14,465 nt of DNA from an uncultured Oscillospiraceae bacterium (lineage in GTDB: Bacteria > Bacillota > Clostridia > Oscillospirales > Ruminococcaceae), in contig CAKSJL010000043.1 of the NCBI GenBank assembly GCA_934463345.1, positions 1 to 14,465 on the forward strand, read 5' to 3'. A program made the translations under genes and the position numbers. Every line of letters starts with the position of its first letter. The first letter of the stretch is position 1. A model generated the notes under the pieces. That model ran no database searches. It saw only the letters and a list, made by a program, of their open reading frames with translations, and was not told the origin of the DNA. Of this stretch, positions 1 through 7,591 are shown piece by piece.

Positions 1-283
1 CCTCTCCGGCATAGCCGCCGTTGGTAAGAATCGAACGGGTCGATGAAATATTCAGTGACAGTCGCAAAAGCGTTGTAACAAGCAACAAAGTCGGAAATAC
101 TGAAAATTCAAGTACTTCCTTGACATACATTGTCATAAGAAGAATTACAAGCGACAGACCAAGCTGCAAAATGAACATAAAGTCCAGAACCGCAGTCGGC
201 AAAGGTATGATAAGCAAAAATACTATCAACACAACAAATGCCGCAATAACATTCTTTGCAAAAAAATTCAGAATTTTTTTCAA
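1..283 (-). CDS. flhA: Flagellar export gate protein FlhA, N-terminal part (partial)
   Basis: FlhA forms the nonameric export gate that uses the proton motive force and docks substrates. Only the first 94 codons are present; the gene runs off the left edge. They read KKILNFFAKNVIAAFVVLIV, then a membrane segment ending LLIIPLPTAVLDF, a second segment ILQLGLSLVILLMTMYVKEV, and EFSVFPTLLLVTTLLRLSLN followed by ISSTRSIL. The FSVFPTLLL-TT-LRL-LN-SSTR block is the FlhA/InvA family signature. The start is TTG overlapping the flhB stop as TTTGA, with GAGGA 4 bases upstream (288-292). Codons 2-9 contain two 7-base runs (A7 and T7). Confidence 0.96.
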   Translation of the reverse strand, partial: MKKILNFFAKNVIAAFVVLIVFLLIIPLPTAVLDFMFILQLGLSLVILLMTMYVKEVLEFSVFPTLLLVTTLLRLSLNISSTRSILTNGGYAGE

Positions 284-1356
284 ACTTTCCTCAAATCCTT
301 TTCCTTCAAGCTGTAAACATAGGCAAGAACCTCCGCAACCGGATTATAAAATTCAGCCGGAATTTCCCTGTCCAGATCAACCTCAGCATACAGCGCCCTT
401 GCGAGCGGCTTGTTTTCCATGATAACAATATTATGCTGTTCGGCAATTTCAACTATTTTTAGTGCAAGGCTGTCAGCGCCTTTAGCAATAACAACCGGTG
501 CACTGCTTTTTTTAGAATCATATTTAAGGGCAATTGCCAGATGAGTCGGGTTTCTTATTATAACATCCGCTTCCGGAACTGCCTGTATCATACGCCGCCT
601 TGACATGGCCTGCTGCTTCTGTTTTATCTGACCTTTGACCTTTGGGTCACCTTCAGTCATCTTATACTCTTCCTTTATCTCCTGCTTTGTCATACGAAGG
701 TTTTTCTCGTAGCTCCACCGTTGATAAAGATAGTCAAATCCGGCAACAAAAGCATAGGCTATAGTTACTTTATAGATTATGCCCCATAATGTTTTGCCAA
801 TTGCAGCCGTAGCCTCATCAATCGACATATCAAACATTTTTGGAAGCACATTGATTTCACTGCGTACAGAAGAATATATTATATAAAATAACAGTATTAT
901 TTTTAATACTGATTTAAGCAATTCGATAAAACCTTTAAGGGATACCATATTTTTTAGTCCATTTAAAGGATTCATACGGTTAAATTTAGGCTTTATTGCC
1001 TTAAACGAAACTAATCCTCTCGTTTGAGCAACTGTTGCTATAATCGCAGCAACACCAGCTATGAGTAAAAGCGGCATTGCGGCCTTTGCAAAGGAAATGC
1101 AGCCTTCAATAAAATACTGCTTTGTATCTGATATTTCAAGGGTTTTCTGAGTTCCTATAAGTTCGAAAAATGCTTTCATCGAACCTGTCAGAGCTTTTTT
1201 TATAACCGAATACAGCAACCGAAAAGAAAAAAAAGTTACAATCAGAGAAAAAGCAATTATTACTTCCTTACTCTGGAAAATATTGCCTTCCTTACGTTGG
1301 TCAGAACGTTTTTTCGGAGTGGCTTTCTCGGTTTTTTCTTCTGACGAATCCGGCAA
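280..1356 (-). CDS. flhB: Flagellar export switch protein FlhB
   Basis: FlhB controls the order of export and changes from hook to filament substrates after self-cleavage. The 358-residue protein has a hydrophilic start (SSEEKTEKATPKKRSDQRKE), four membrane segments (about 31-50, 91-110, 147-163, 186-208), and a cytoplasmic domain. That domain contains the autocleavage motif NPTH at 269-272 within VIIRNPTHLAIALKYD. Linker motifs such as KMTEGDPKVKGQIKQKQQ precede it. All elements of a working FlhB are present. The start is TTG: GGGGG lies 8 bases upstream (1365-1371), and the nearby ATG at 1363 is in another frame. The stop overlaps the flhA start. FliK, its control partner, lies upstream in the same run of genes. 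Confidence 0.96.
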   Translation of the reverse strand: MPDSSEEKTEKATPKKRSDQRKEGNIFQSKEVIIAFSLIVTFFSFRLLYSVIKKALTGSMKAFFELIGTQKTLEISDTKQYFIEGCISFAKAAMPLLLIAGVAAIIATVAQTRGLVSFKAIKPKFNRMNPLNGLKNMVSLKGFIELLKSVLKIILLFYIIYSSVRSEINVLPKMFDMSIDEATAAIGKTLWGIIYKVTIAYAFVAGFDYLYQRWSYEKNLRMTKQEIKEEYKMTEGDPKVKGQIKQKQQAMSRRRMIQAVPEADVIIRNPTHLAIALKYDSKKSSAPVVIAKGADSLALKIVEIAEQHNIVIMENKPLARALYAEVDLDREIPAEFYNPVAEVLAYVYSLKEKDLRKV

Positions 1357-1364
1357 GCCTCATT

Positions 1365-1371
1365 CCCCCTT
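1365..1371 (-). promoter_or_regulatory. Ribosome binding site supporting the TTG start of flhB
   Basis: The sense-strand AAGGGGG is followed 8 bases later by TTG at 1356. The intervening ATG is out of frame, so TTG is the only sensible start. Confidence 0.7.
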
Positions 1372-1393
1372 TTTACATTCAATTGCAGTTTGT

Positions 1394-2176
1394 TCAGCCT
1401 GCTGCTGTGCGAAGAGCCTCGCTTATATTATCAAACATAATAAGTATGTAATTGTCTATAAATACAGATATAGGATTTGCAAGTATGAACAACAAAAGCA
1501 ATGCCAGAAGTATCTTGAACTGAAATTCTATGACAAACACATGAATTTGTGGTATTAGCTTCATTAATATACCCATGGATATTTCCAGAACAAATTCAAC
1601 TGCTATAAATGGAAATGCAAGCTTCATTGCCAGTCCGAAAACATTTGAAAACAGATTGACTGCAAATTCGCACACAGAAACAAATGATATTCCATGTGCG
1701 CCTATAGGAAATAAATCATAGGACTGAACAGCTGTCTGTATCAGAAGAAGATGACTGTCGGTCGAAAAAAAGTAAAGTATAAACAGGAGATTCATTATAT
1801 TGGCTGTAAATGCTGATTGAATATTGGTAGCAGGATCAAACATTTTTGCCATCGCAAAACCAAAACTCATATCAAGTATATCTCCGGCTGTTATAAGCAT
1901 GTAATAAAATATATTGAATACATAACCAAGCAAAAAACCTATAAATATTTCCTTGCCAAAACAAAGAAGAAAATCGGCAATTCCTGAATCATAGTTTTCG
2001 GGAAGCGGCATCATCGGAGCGATCAGAATTGTAATACCAAAGGCTATTACCGTTCTGACACCGGCTGGTATGTTATTTCTTGAAATAACAGGGTTAAAAA
2101 GAATTATACCTGCTATTCTCGCAAACACCAGCATATACACATCAATATTTGTCAGTATTAAACTTAATTCACCCAA
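1394..2176 (-). CDS. fliR: Flagellar export gate protein FliR
   Basis: FliR caps the FliP5-FliQ4-FliR1 export core. From the TTG at 2176 it has 260 residues, a normal length, with several hydrophobic segments: YMLVFARIAGIILFNPVI, TVIAFGITILIAPMMPL, EIFIGFLLGYVFNIFYYM, LLFILYFFSTDSHLLLI and a C-terminal LLALLLLFILANPIS. The motifs FARIAGIILFNPV, VFNIFYYMLITAGDILDMSF and the PQIHVFVIEFQFK region are characteristic. A longer frame could start at a TTG at 2200 inside fliQ, but nothing like a ribosome binding site precedes it. GAGGA lies 7 bases before the TTG at 2176. The gap to fliQ is 10 bases. Confidence 0.95.
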   Translation of the reverse strand: MGELSLILTNIDVYMLVFARIAGIILFNPVISRNNIPAGVRTVIAFGITILIAPMMPLPENYDSGIADFLLCFGKEIFIGFLLGYVFNIFYYMLITAGDILDMSFGFAMAKMFDPATNIQSAFTANIMNLLFILYFFSTDSHLLLIQTAVQSYDLFPIGAHGISFVSVCEFAVNLFSNVFGLAMKLAFPFIAVEFVLEISMGILMKLIPQIHVFVIEFQFKILLALLLLFILANPISVFIDNYILIMFDNISEALRTAAG

Positions 2177-2183
2177 AACAAAT

Positions 2184-2188
2184 TCCTC
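2184..2188 (-). promoter_or_regulatory. Ribosome binding site supporting the TTG start of fliR
   Basis: The sense-strand GAGGA spans the fliQ stop and lies 7 bases before TTG at 2176. No ATG or GTG in the same frame is better placed. Confidence 0.6.
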
Positions 2189-2450
2189 AGATTCCTGCAA
2201 TTAAATCAAATACTTGCGAAAAAAGCTCTGAAAATGTCGTTATCATCCATGAACCTAATACCAGAAGCATAAGTGCAAGAACTAAAATTTTAGGTACAAA
2301 TGTCAGAGTCTGTTCATGAATCTGAGTTGCCGCCTGAAAAATGGCTATAACAAGTCCGATTATTATACTGACAATCAACAAAGGAGCAGCCACTTTTAGT
2401 CCCACATACATGGCAGAACGAAATATCTGGAGAATTTCTCCCTGATCCAT
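2187..2450 (-). CDS. fliQ: Flagellar export gate protein FliQ
   Basis: FliQ supplies several small subunits to the export-gate core. The 87-residue product has the family length and two hydrophobic segments (about 15-38 and 52-75). The typical sequence GLKVAAPLLIVSIIIGLVIA is followed by IFQAATQIHEQTLTFVPKI. GGAG lies 8 bases before the ATG; the fliP stop (TAG) forms part of this site, and the gap to fliP is 11 bases. Its own stop TGA overlaps the ribosome binding site of fliR. Confidence 0.97.
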   Translation of the reverse strand: MDQGEILQIFRSAMYVGLKVAAPLLIVSIIIGLVIAIFQAATQIHEQTLTFVPKILVLALMLLVLGSWMITTFSELFSQVFDLIAGI

Positions 2451-2461
2451 TTTTCACACTC

Positions 2462-3280
2462 CTATCTGAAACTAACTATCAGCGATTCAAACAACAAATT
2501 CCAACCATCAACAACAATAAACAGCATCAATTTAAACGGAAGAGCAATTGTTGTAGGTGGAAGCATTACCATACCCATCGACATAAGTGTGCTTGAAACT
2601 ACCAAATCAATAAGCAGGAACGGAATATAAAGCAAAAAGCCTATAAGAAAAGCTCTTTTTAGTTCGCTTGTCACAAATGCCGGTACGATAACCGTAAGGC
2701 TCAAAGTTGTCAGGTCATCACGATTTTCGATTTTTGAAGCATCAATCATGCCCCGGCTGTCAGCAAGACTTATAAACATATCAAGATCCTTTTCATAGAC
2801 CTGTTTTAACATAAATGTTTTAAGAGGTTTGGCACCATCAGTTATAGCTTCCTCAATTGTAATTTCTCCCGCCTTGTACGGGTCATAGGCTTCCTGTTTT
2901 ATTTCTTTTAAAACCGGAAACATTATGAAAAGCGTCAGAAACATTGCAAGTCCTATTATTACCTGGTTCGGCGGAGATGTCTGAGTTCCGATTGCATTTC
3001 TTAAAAATGAAAGCGCAATGACAATTCTGACAAATGACGTCATCATAAGCAGAAATGACGGTATAAGAGCCAGAAATGCCAGCAAAAAAAGTATATCAAG
3101 AACACTCGAATTTTCATCTGCTTCTCCTGAACTTATATCAAGTGTTACTGATGATTCAGCAGAAACCGCTTCTGACAATATTACAAAAGAAAAAATGACA
3201 ACTACAAGACATACAACAAAGCTGATAATGTACCTCAGTAATTTCTTTTTTGCAGCTTTATTTTGTTTGACTGCTGTCAT
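2462..3280 (-). CDS. fliP: Flagellar export gate protein FliP
   Basis: FliP forms, with FliQ and FliR, the helical core of the export gate. From the second ATG it has 272 residues. It has a lysine-rich N-terminus followed by a signal-like hydrophobic segment ending SEAVSAESS, which fits the cleaved signal peptide known for FliP. Further hydrophobic segments include LFLLAFLALIPSFLLMMTSF, GLAMFLTLFIMFPVL, FLIGFLLYIPFLLIDLVVSS and a C-terminal LMLFIVVDGWNLL. The signatures RIVIALSFLRNAIGTQTSPPNQV and LMSMGMVMLPPTTIALPFKL are diagnostic. Of two close ATGs, the one at 3280 stands 9 bases after AAAAGG and is better placed than 3286. It overlaps the end of fliO. Confidence 0.97.
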   Translation of the reverse strand: MTAVKQNKAAKKKLLRYIISFVVCLVVVIFSFVILSEAVSAESSVTLDISSGEADENSSVLDILFLLAFLALIPSFLLMMTSFVRIVIALSFLRNAIGTQTSPPNQVIIGLAMFLTLFIMFPVLKEIKQEAYDPYKAGEITIEEAITDGAKPLKTFMLKQVYEKDLDMFISLADSRGMIDASKIENRDDLTTLSLTVIVPAFVTSELKRAFLIGFLLYIPFLLIDLVVSSTLMSMGMVMLPPTTIALPFKLMLFIVVDGWNLLFESLIVSFR

Positions 3281-3665
3281 TTTCATTCACCTTTTCTTTA
3301 GAAGTTTTTTTACCAAAATTATTTTCCATAACCTTTTTAAAGGCTGTTTTAAAATCAATTCCAGATTCAGACTGCGCAATCTCCTGCGGAAATTCATCAC
3401 TATCAAGCTCGCTTATCAGATTTACACTTTCCGATGCCGCACCAATAAGGAATGTCTTTCCACCAGTTTGTACAATTAAAATTGTCTTTCCCTGCCCTAA
3501 CGACACGCTGTCAATAATTTTGATCTTTCGTCCGCCTCCGTTTTTAAAAGAATACTTTCTTCCCAGAAGCTTAGTCGAAATATATGCCAGATAAAGTATA
3601 AATGCAATTCCAAGAAGCGTTCCCAGTATTACACCTATCTGGCTTATTAATGAATTACTGTTCAC
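3258..3665 (-). CDS. fliO: Flagellar biosynthesis protein FliO (FliZ in Bacillus)
   Basis: FliO is a small membrane protein that helps FliP assemble at the start of export-gate formation. From the proposed GTG it has 135 residues. One membrane segment spans about 9-30 (GVILGTLLGIAFILYLAYIS). A basic stretch (KLLGRKYSFKNGGGRKIKII) and a small SpoA-like beta domain (DSVSLGQGKTILIVQTGGKT, FLIGAASESVNLI) follow, as typical of FliO. The tail is charged. A longer reading from an ATG at 3716 would overlap the end of fliY by 32 bases and lacks a good site, whereas GGAG lies 7 bases before the GTG at 3665. The end overlaps fliP. Low family conservation makes position part of the evidence. Confidence 0.88.
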   Translation of the reverse strand: MNSNSLISQIGVILGTLLGIAFILYLAYISTKLLGRKYSFKNGGGRKIKIIDSVSLGQGKTILIVQTGGKTFLIGAASESVNLISELDSDEFPQEIAQSESGIDFKTAFKKVMENNFGKKTSKEKVNENDSSQTK

Positions 3666-3672
3666 TACATTT

Positions 3673-3676
3673 CTCC
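3673..3676 (-). promoter_or_regulatory. Ribosome binding site supporting a GTG start of fliO
   Basis: The sense-strand GGAG just after the fliY stop lies 7 bases before GTG at 3665. The in-between ATG is followed at once by TAG in another frame and cannot be the start. Confidence 0.6.
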
Positions 3677-3684
3677 AATTTAAA

Positions 3685-4740
3685 TTATTCCTTCGGAATA
3701 AAAGAGTTGTTGCCAATAATTTCAGTTATTCTGACGCCAAAATTATCATCAATAACAACGACATCCCCTCTTGCAATCAGCTGACCATTTACAACAATAT
3801 CCACTGGTGCCCCTGCCTGCTTTTCAAGGTCAATTACAGTTCCCTGAGCAAATTCCATAATATCACGCATTTTTTTACGGGTTTTCCCAATTTCAATCGT
3901 AACATTAAGAGGAACGTCCATAAGGAGATCCATATTTCCCTGAAGAAGCGACGCTCCACCTGGTCCTATCTGATTAGAAAAACTCGGAAATTGCGCTGAC
4001 TGTACATTTATAGAATCCTTGACAACAGAAATTGGTCTGCCAGCTTTTCTTGCCTGAGCAATCGCATTCAGGTTCATAGGATCATTTCCTCCAGCAATTG
4101 CATTCAAGTATTCGCTTTCAGCATCACTTCCGGGTATCATATTAAGCCTGTTCAAAGTATAGTTAAATGTTTTTTGATCAATTTCTATATTAAATGTACC
4201 ATTTAATTCGTCACTTACTTCAAAATTTGAAACAATACTGTAAACATTTTCATCAGAAGTCACATCAAATATCTCAGCAATTTCCTCACATTCCTCAGAC
4301 AGGTCATAAATTTCAGCAGCCTCTATCTGAACATTTGAACCAAAGAAGCTTGTAAGCGATTCAGCAAATGCAGCCGCCATCTGTCCGACAAGTTCCTTAA
4401 AGGTTCCCATTGACATTTCGTCTATTTCTTCTTCGTCTTCCTCATCTTCCTCGTCAATACTCATCAGGAAGTTCAGAATATTCTTGGCATAAAGATTCTT
4501 TATCACCACAGCCGCCTTGCCTGTCAGCGCACCTGCCACATTTATAGCAACAACAACGCCGGGTTCTGTTCCAAAGGATTCAAGTCCTTCAATTTTTTCA
4601 GAAGCAATTTCAACCGGTTCAAAAGTTACATCTGCATTAAGAAGCTTTGAAAAAACATCCGCTGAGGAATTTAATCCCATAGTCAGCAATTCTTCAAAAT
4701 TCTCAAGTTTTGAATCTTCTATATTTGCATTATTTTTCAT
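3685..4740 (-). CDS. fliY: Flagellar motor switch protein FliY (FliN with CheC-like domain)
   Basis: The C-terminal 80 residues are a clear FliN/SpoA domain: MDVPLNVTIEIGKTRKKMRD (274-293), VIDLEKQAGAPVDI, NGQLIARGDVVVIDDNFGVRI. The N-terminal 200 residues resemble the CheC/FliY phosphatase fold, as in Bacillus FliY, which both builds the C-ring and removes phosphate from CheY. By eye the two D/S-xxx-E-xx-N-x22-P sites align at Glu17 and Glu116. The catalytic Asn is Thr20 and Gly119 in this protein, and the downstream Pro is displaced by one at the first site and Ala142 at the second. The N-terminal EIDALL peptide is absent too. An acidic run (96-107) separates the two halves. So this is probably structural and not a phosphatase. 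AAGGGAG precedes the ATG. fliO follows after 19 bases, without cheY. Confidence 0.9.
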   Translation of the reverse strand: MKNNANIEDSKLENFEELLTMGLNSSADVFSKLLNADVTFEPVEIASEKIEGLESFGTEPGVVVAINVAGALTGKAAVVIKNLYAKNILNFLMSIDEEDEEDEEEIDEMSMGTFKELVGQMAAAFAESLTSFFGSNVQIEAAEIYDLSEECEEIAEIFDVTSDENVYSIVSNFEVSDELNGTFNIEIDQKTFNYTLNRLNMIPGSDAESEYLNAIAGGNDPMNLNAIAQARKAGRPISVVKDSINVQSAQFPSFSNQIGPGGASLLQGNMDLLMDVPLNVTIEIGKTRKKMRDIMEFAQGTVIDLEKQAGAPVDIVVNGQLIARGDVVVIDDNFGVRITEIIGNNSFIPKE

Positions 4741-4760
4741 AGATTTACTCCCTTCGGAAC

Positions 4761-5783
4761 TTATATATTGTTAAATTCATTTATCTCAGTTGTTGAAGCT
4801 ATATCGCATATTTTAACAGACTTTTTTATTTTTCTGTCACCTAATCTCGCACTGAATTTTGGTTCACCTTCAACTGTAATAATAATATTATCATCTATTT
4901 TCTTTTGCAATGGTATTACATCAGAAACCGCAAGGTTGACAATATCATGCACATCCAGCATTACTGTATCTAAAACAGCAGTCAATTCAATCGAAGAATC
5001 ATTCAGAGATTTAGAAAGAGCCTCTCTCCTTATTACATCCTTTTCATCTTCCTGCTTTGTTGTTTTAGCAAACTTAGTTAAAGTTGTTCTAAGCATTTCA
5101 TCAAGATTTATTGATGGAATGCAAAAGCTGAACTTATCAACAATATCTCTGATCTTTATCTGGAAGGAAAGAACAATGACAGAATCGTCAAGCGAGATAA
5201 ACTGTGCAAGTCTTGGATTCGTTTCATTACCATAAAGCTCACATTTAACTTCCATCAGATTTTTCCATGATTCTTCAAAAAATCCTGTAAGTTTATTGTA
5301 GAAATTGTTCAGGATAGCAATTTCAATTTCAGTAAATCCTCTTGTCAGATCATGTCCATGACCATCACCGCCAAGAAGTATATCAATCAAAAAGAAATTT
5401 ACTGATGATGGAAAATGAACAATTGCCGTAGATTCATCAGAACTTCCATCGATGACGCTCATTTTTATAAGGCCAATAAATGTTTTATCAGGAAGCATAT
5501 TCAGATACTCCATATATCTGCATTCTTCCATTTTCAGCATTTCAATTTCACAGAAAGCTCTGAGCATACTTGAAATATTAGATGAAAAAATTCTTATTAT
5601 ATTTTCATTTACCGTATTAAGGCATCGTAAATGTTCTTTTGTAAATTTTTTCGGCTTTTTAAAGTCATAATCCCGAATTCTTTTTTCTTTAGCAGAGACC
5701 TGAGGAAAATTATAAGTAGTAGCCTGTGCATTACTGCTTTGATTTTCGCTGCCCTTTTTTTCGCTGCTTTTATTTTTACTCAT
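4761..5783 (-). CDS. fliM: Flagellar motor switch protein FliM
   Basis: FliM forms the middle of the C-ring and normally receives phospho-CheY through its first 16 or so residues. The 340-residue protein shows the family core: RIRDYDFKKPKKFTKEHL (35-52), the LLGGDG motif used to contact FliG (near 135-140) followed by TEIEIAIL, ETNPRLAQF, and a C-terminal SpoA domain (about 265-330, with FSARLGDRKIKKSVKI). What is missing is the N-terminal CheY-binding motif (LSQ-EIDALL type). Instead residues 1-30 are K/S/N/Q-rich (MSKNKSSEKKGSENQSS). The start is well supported by GGAG 7 bases upstream, and motB ends 24 bases before it, so the motif cannot lie further upstream. Motor assembly function looks intact; coupling to CheY is doubtful. 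Confidence 0.93.
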   Translation of the reverse strand: MSKNKSSEKKGSENQSSNAQATTYNFPQVSAKEKRIRDYDFKKPKKFTKEHLRCLNTVNENIIRIFSSNISSMLRAFCEIEMLKMEECRYMEYLNMLPDKTFIGLIKMSVIDGSSDESTAIVHFPSSVNFFLIDILLGGDGHGHDLTRGFTEIEIAILNNFYNKLTGFFEESWKNLMEVKCELYGNETNPRLAQFISLDDSVIVLSFQIKIRDIVDKFSFCIPSINLDEMLRTTLTKFAKTTKQEDEKDVIRREALSKSLNDSSIELTAVLDTVMLDVHDIVNLAVSDVIPLQKKIDDNIIITVEGEPKFSARLGDRKIKKSVKICDIASTTEINEFNNI

Positions 5784-5807
5784 TTCCTGACTCCATAACT
5801 GAAATAA

Positions 5808-6701
5808 TTAATTGCTTGCAATGTCCTTGATATCGCCTGATGTTGCCTCAAATGATGCTCCGAGAATTTTCAGAAGCTCACCGCTTTTTGCAAGGTCACT
5901 TTCATTACTTATTATTACAATTTCAACACGTCTGTTCTGACGACGTCCTTCTTCATTATCATTGCTTGCAATTGGATAGTCTCCGGACAAACCGATAGGA
6001 TAAAGCTTATTTGATGGAATTTTATAGTCGTTTTCAAGGAAATTTGAGATTGTACTTGCTCTGTCAGATGAAAGCAGTCTTGAATCGACTATAGATGTAG
6101 GACTTATGGCAGTATGTCCCTTAATTATTATCATAGCAACATCTGGCTCAACGCTTTCAAGACATTCTCCTAAAAACTTTATAACATCCTGTGCCTCATC
6201 CCTGATAACAGCCTCGTCTGGCATAAAAAGCACATCATTTTTAAACTGAATGTAAATATTGTTTGATCTGTCACCATACTGACTGTAAGGATTAGAATTT
6301 TCTGCATTCTTATCCTCTTCGCCGGAACTTGTACCATCGTTTCCCTGACTTATACTGATACTTTCCTGCATATTGTGATCTTCAACATATTTCTGGATAT
6401 TTATAAAAAGCTCATCAAGATCAGAATTGACCGGTTTATCAGAATCAGGGCCAAGATTATTACCATCCGCATAATTTTCAAATGGATCAGAACCATCAAG
6501 CTCTGACTGATATCCGAATACAATCTGATCCACTACTTCATCGCCATGTATATTAAACGCCCTGACAAGCATTGCCCATTTATCTTCATTTACAGATGAC
6601 ATACTATAAAGCATAACAAAAAACGTCAACAGCAAAGTTACCATGTCACCATAGGTGTCCATCCAGTTGCCGCCGCCCTCATCCATGTTTTTCTTTGCCA
6701 T
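5808..6701 (-). CDS. motB: Flagellar motor stator protein MotB
   Basis: MotB anchors the stator to peptidoglycan and carries the ion-binding aspartate. The 297-residue protein has a short N-terminus (GGGNWMDTYGDM), one membrane segment at about 20-36 (VTLLLTFFVMLYS), and Asp19 at its entrance as the likely ion-binding residue. An acidic S/N/D/E-rich linker (about 65-145) leads to an OmpA-type peptidoglycan-binding domain (about 150-265). That domain has KGHTAISP (194-201), LLSSDRASTISNFL (209-222) and RRQNRRVEIVI (253-263). All landmark residues of a working MotB are present. It is followed 24 bases later by fliM, with no room for fliL, which often occupies this place in Firmicutes. Confidence 0.95.
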   Translation of the reverse strand: MAKKNMDEGGGNWMDTYGDMVTLLLTFFVMLYSMSSVNEDKWAMLVRAFNIHGDEVVDQIVFGYQSELDGSDPFENYADGNNLGPDSDKPVNSDLDELFINIQKYVEDHNMQESISISQGNDGTSSGEEDKNAENSNPYSQYGDRSNNIYIQFKNDVLFMPDEAVIRDEAQDVIKFLGECLESVEPDVAMIIIKGHTAISPTSIVDSRLLSSDRASTISNFLENDYKIPSNKLYPIGLSGDYPIASNDNEEGRRQNRRVEIVIISNESDLAKSGELLKILGASFEATSGDIKDIASN

Positions 6702-6727
6702 ACTAATTCCCCCACTATCGAAAATAA

Positions 6728-7534
6728 TTACTTAGAATTTAAAAGTTCGCCCTTTAAGGTATATGCCGGAAGAAGTCTTGTAAGCTTTTCCTGGATAAAG
6801 TTCGGATTGTCGCCATCCTGTATAGCCTGTACACCCTCGCTTATTATCATTTTGCAGAGATACTCCTCATCATGACGTGCTTTAAGCTTGCTGGCAATCG
6901 GCTTGAAAATAAGGTTTGCAAGAATAACACCATAAAACGTTGTAACAAGCGCAACAGCCATATTTTTAGTAAGGGTTGCGGTATCTTCAAGGTTTGCAAG
7001 AAGATTAATAAGACCAACAAGTGTACCGATCATACCGAATGCCGGAGAATATTCTGATGCCTTATTATAAAATGCCATATCCTGAGCATGACGCTCTTCA
7101 AGATATTCAAGCTCTTTATTAAGAAGCGCTCTTACCTTTTCCGGTTCAACTGAGTCTACTACCAGAAGTATAGAATTTTTCAAAAACTTGTCCTTTGTTT
7201 CTGAAAGCTTGTCCTCAAGTGCAAGAAGTCCGTTAATTCTTGCTTCCTTTGCAAAATAAACAATCTGCTCTATGTACTGCTGAGGATTGTATTTCTTTGG
7301 TGCAAAAATAATTTTGAGATGTTTAGGTATTTTTGCAAATGATTTAAGTGGAAATGAAATCATGAGCGAAGCTATAGTACCGCCCACAACTATCATGATT
7401 GATGGAAGATCATAAAATCCGCTGAGCTGCTCCGGCATAAGAATTGCCGAGCCGTCCGGCGCTTCACCAAGAAGTATTGAAACAACAATAAATCCAATAC
7501 CTAAAATTAATCCCAGAAAAGATAAAAAATCCAT
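6728..7534 (-). CDS. motA: Flagellar motor stator protein MotA
   Basis: MotA forms, with MotB, the ion-driven stator that pushes on FliG. The protein has 268 residues with four predicted membrane segments at about 3-23, 46-63, 163-182 and 193-213. The cytoplasmic loop between the second and third contains ARINGLLALE. Its Arg99 and Glu107 have the same 8-residue spacing as the Escherichia coli FliG-contacting pair R90/E98. Pro164 (SPAFGMIGTLVGLI) and Pro212 (FKPI) fit the two conserved channel prolines. GAAGGGA precedes the ATG by about 9 bases. motB starts 26 bases after its stop, so the pair is cotranscribed. The ion used (H+ or Na+) cannot be decided by eye. Confidence 0.96.
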   Translation of the reverse strand: MDFLSFLGLILGIGFIVVSILLGEAPDGSAILMPEQLSGFYDLPSIMIVVGGTIASLMISFPLKSFAKIPKHLKIIFAPKKYNPQQYIEQIVYFAKEARINGLLALEDKLSETKDKFLKNSILLVVDSVEPEKVRALLNKELEYLEERHAQDMAFYNKASEYSPAFGMIGTLVGLINLLANLEDTATLTKNMAVALVTTFYGVILANLIFKPIASKLKARHDEEYLCKMIISEGVQAIQDGDNPNFIQEKLTRLLPAYTLKGELLNSK

Positions 7535-7591
7535 AATTATACGTCCCTTCTAATATGGCAATTTGTATATTATATGTTAAATACAAGAAAA

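Noticed and set aside
21..422. Plus-strand open frame of 133 codons opposite flhA and flhB
   Set aside because: Both strands cannot be coding here, and FlhA and FlhB signatures are unmistakable on the minus strand.
4768..5235. Plus-strand open frame of 155 codons opposite fliM
   Set aside because: It is antisense to a clear fliM, its product has no recognisable domain, and no sensible ribosome binding site precedes it; it follows from fliM codon use.
7569..7574. Possible -10 box TATAAT on the sense strand between flbD and motA, within an AT-rich inverted repeat (7563-7586)
   Set aside because: No acceptable -35 hexamer at 16-18 bases spacing; AT-rich gaps give such matches by chance.
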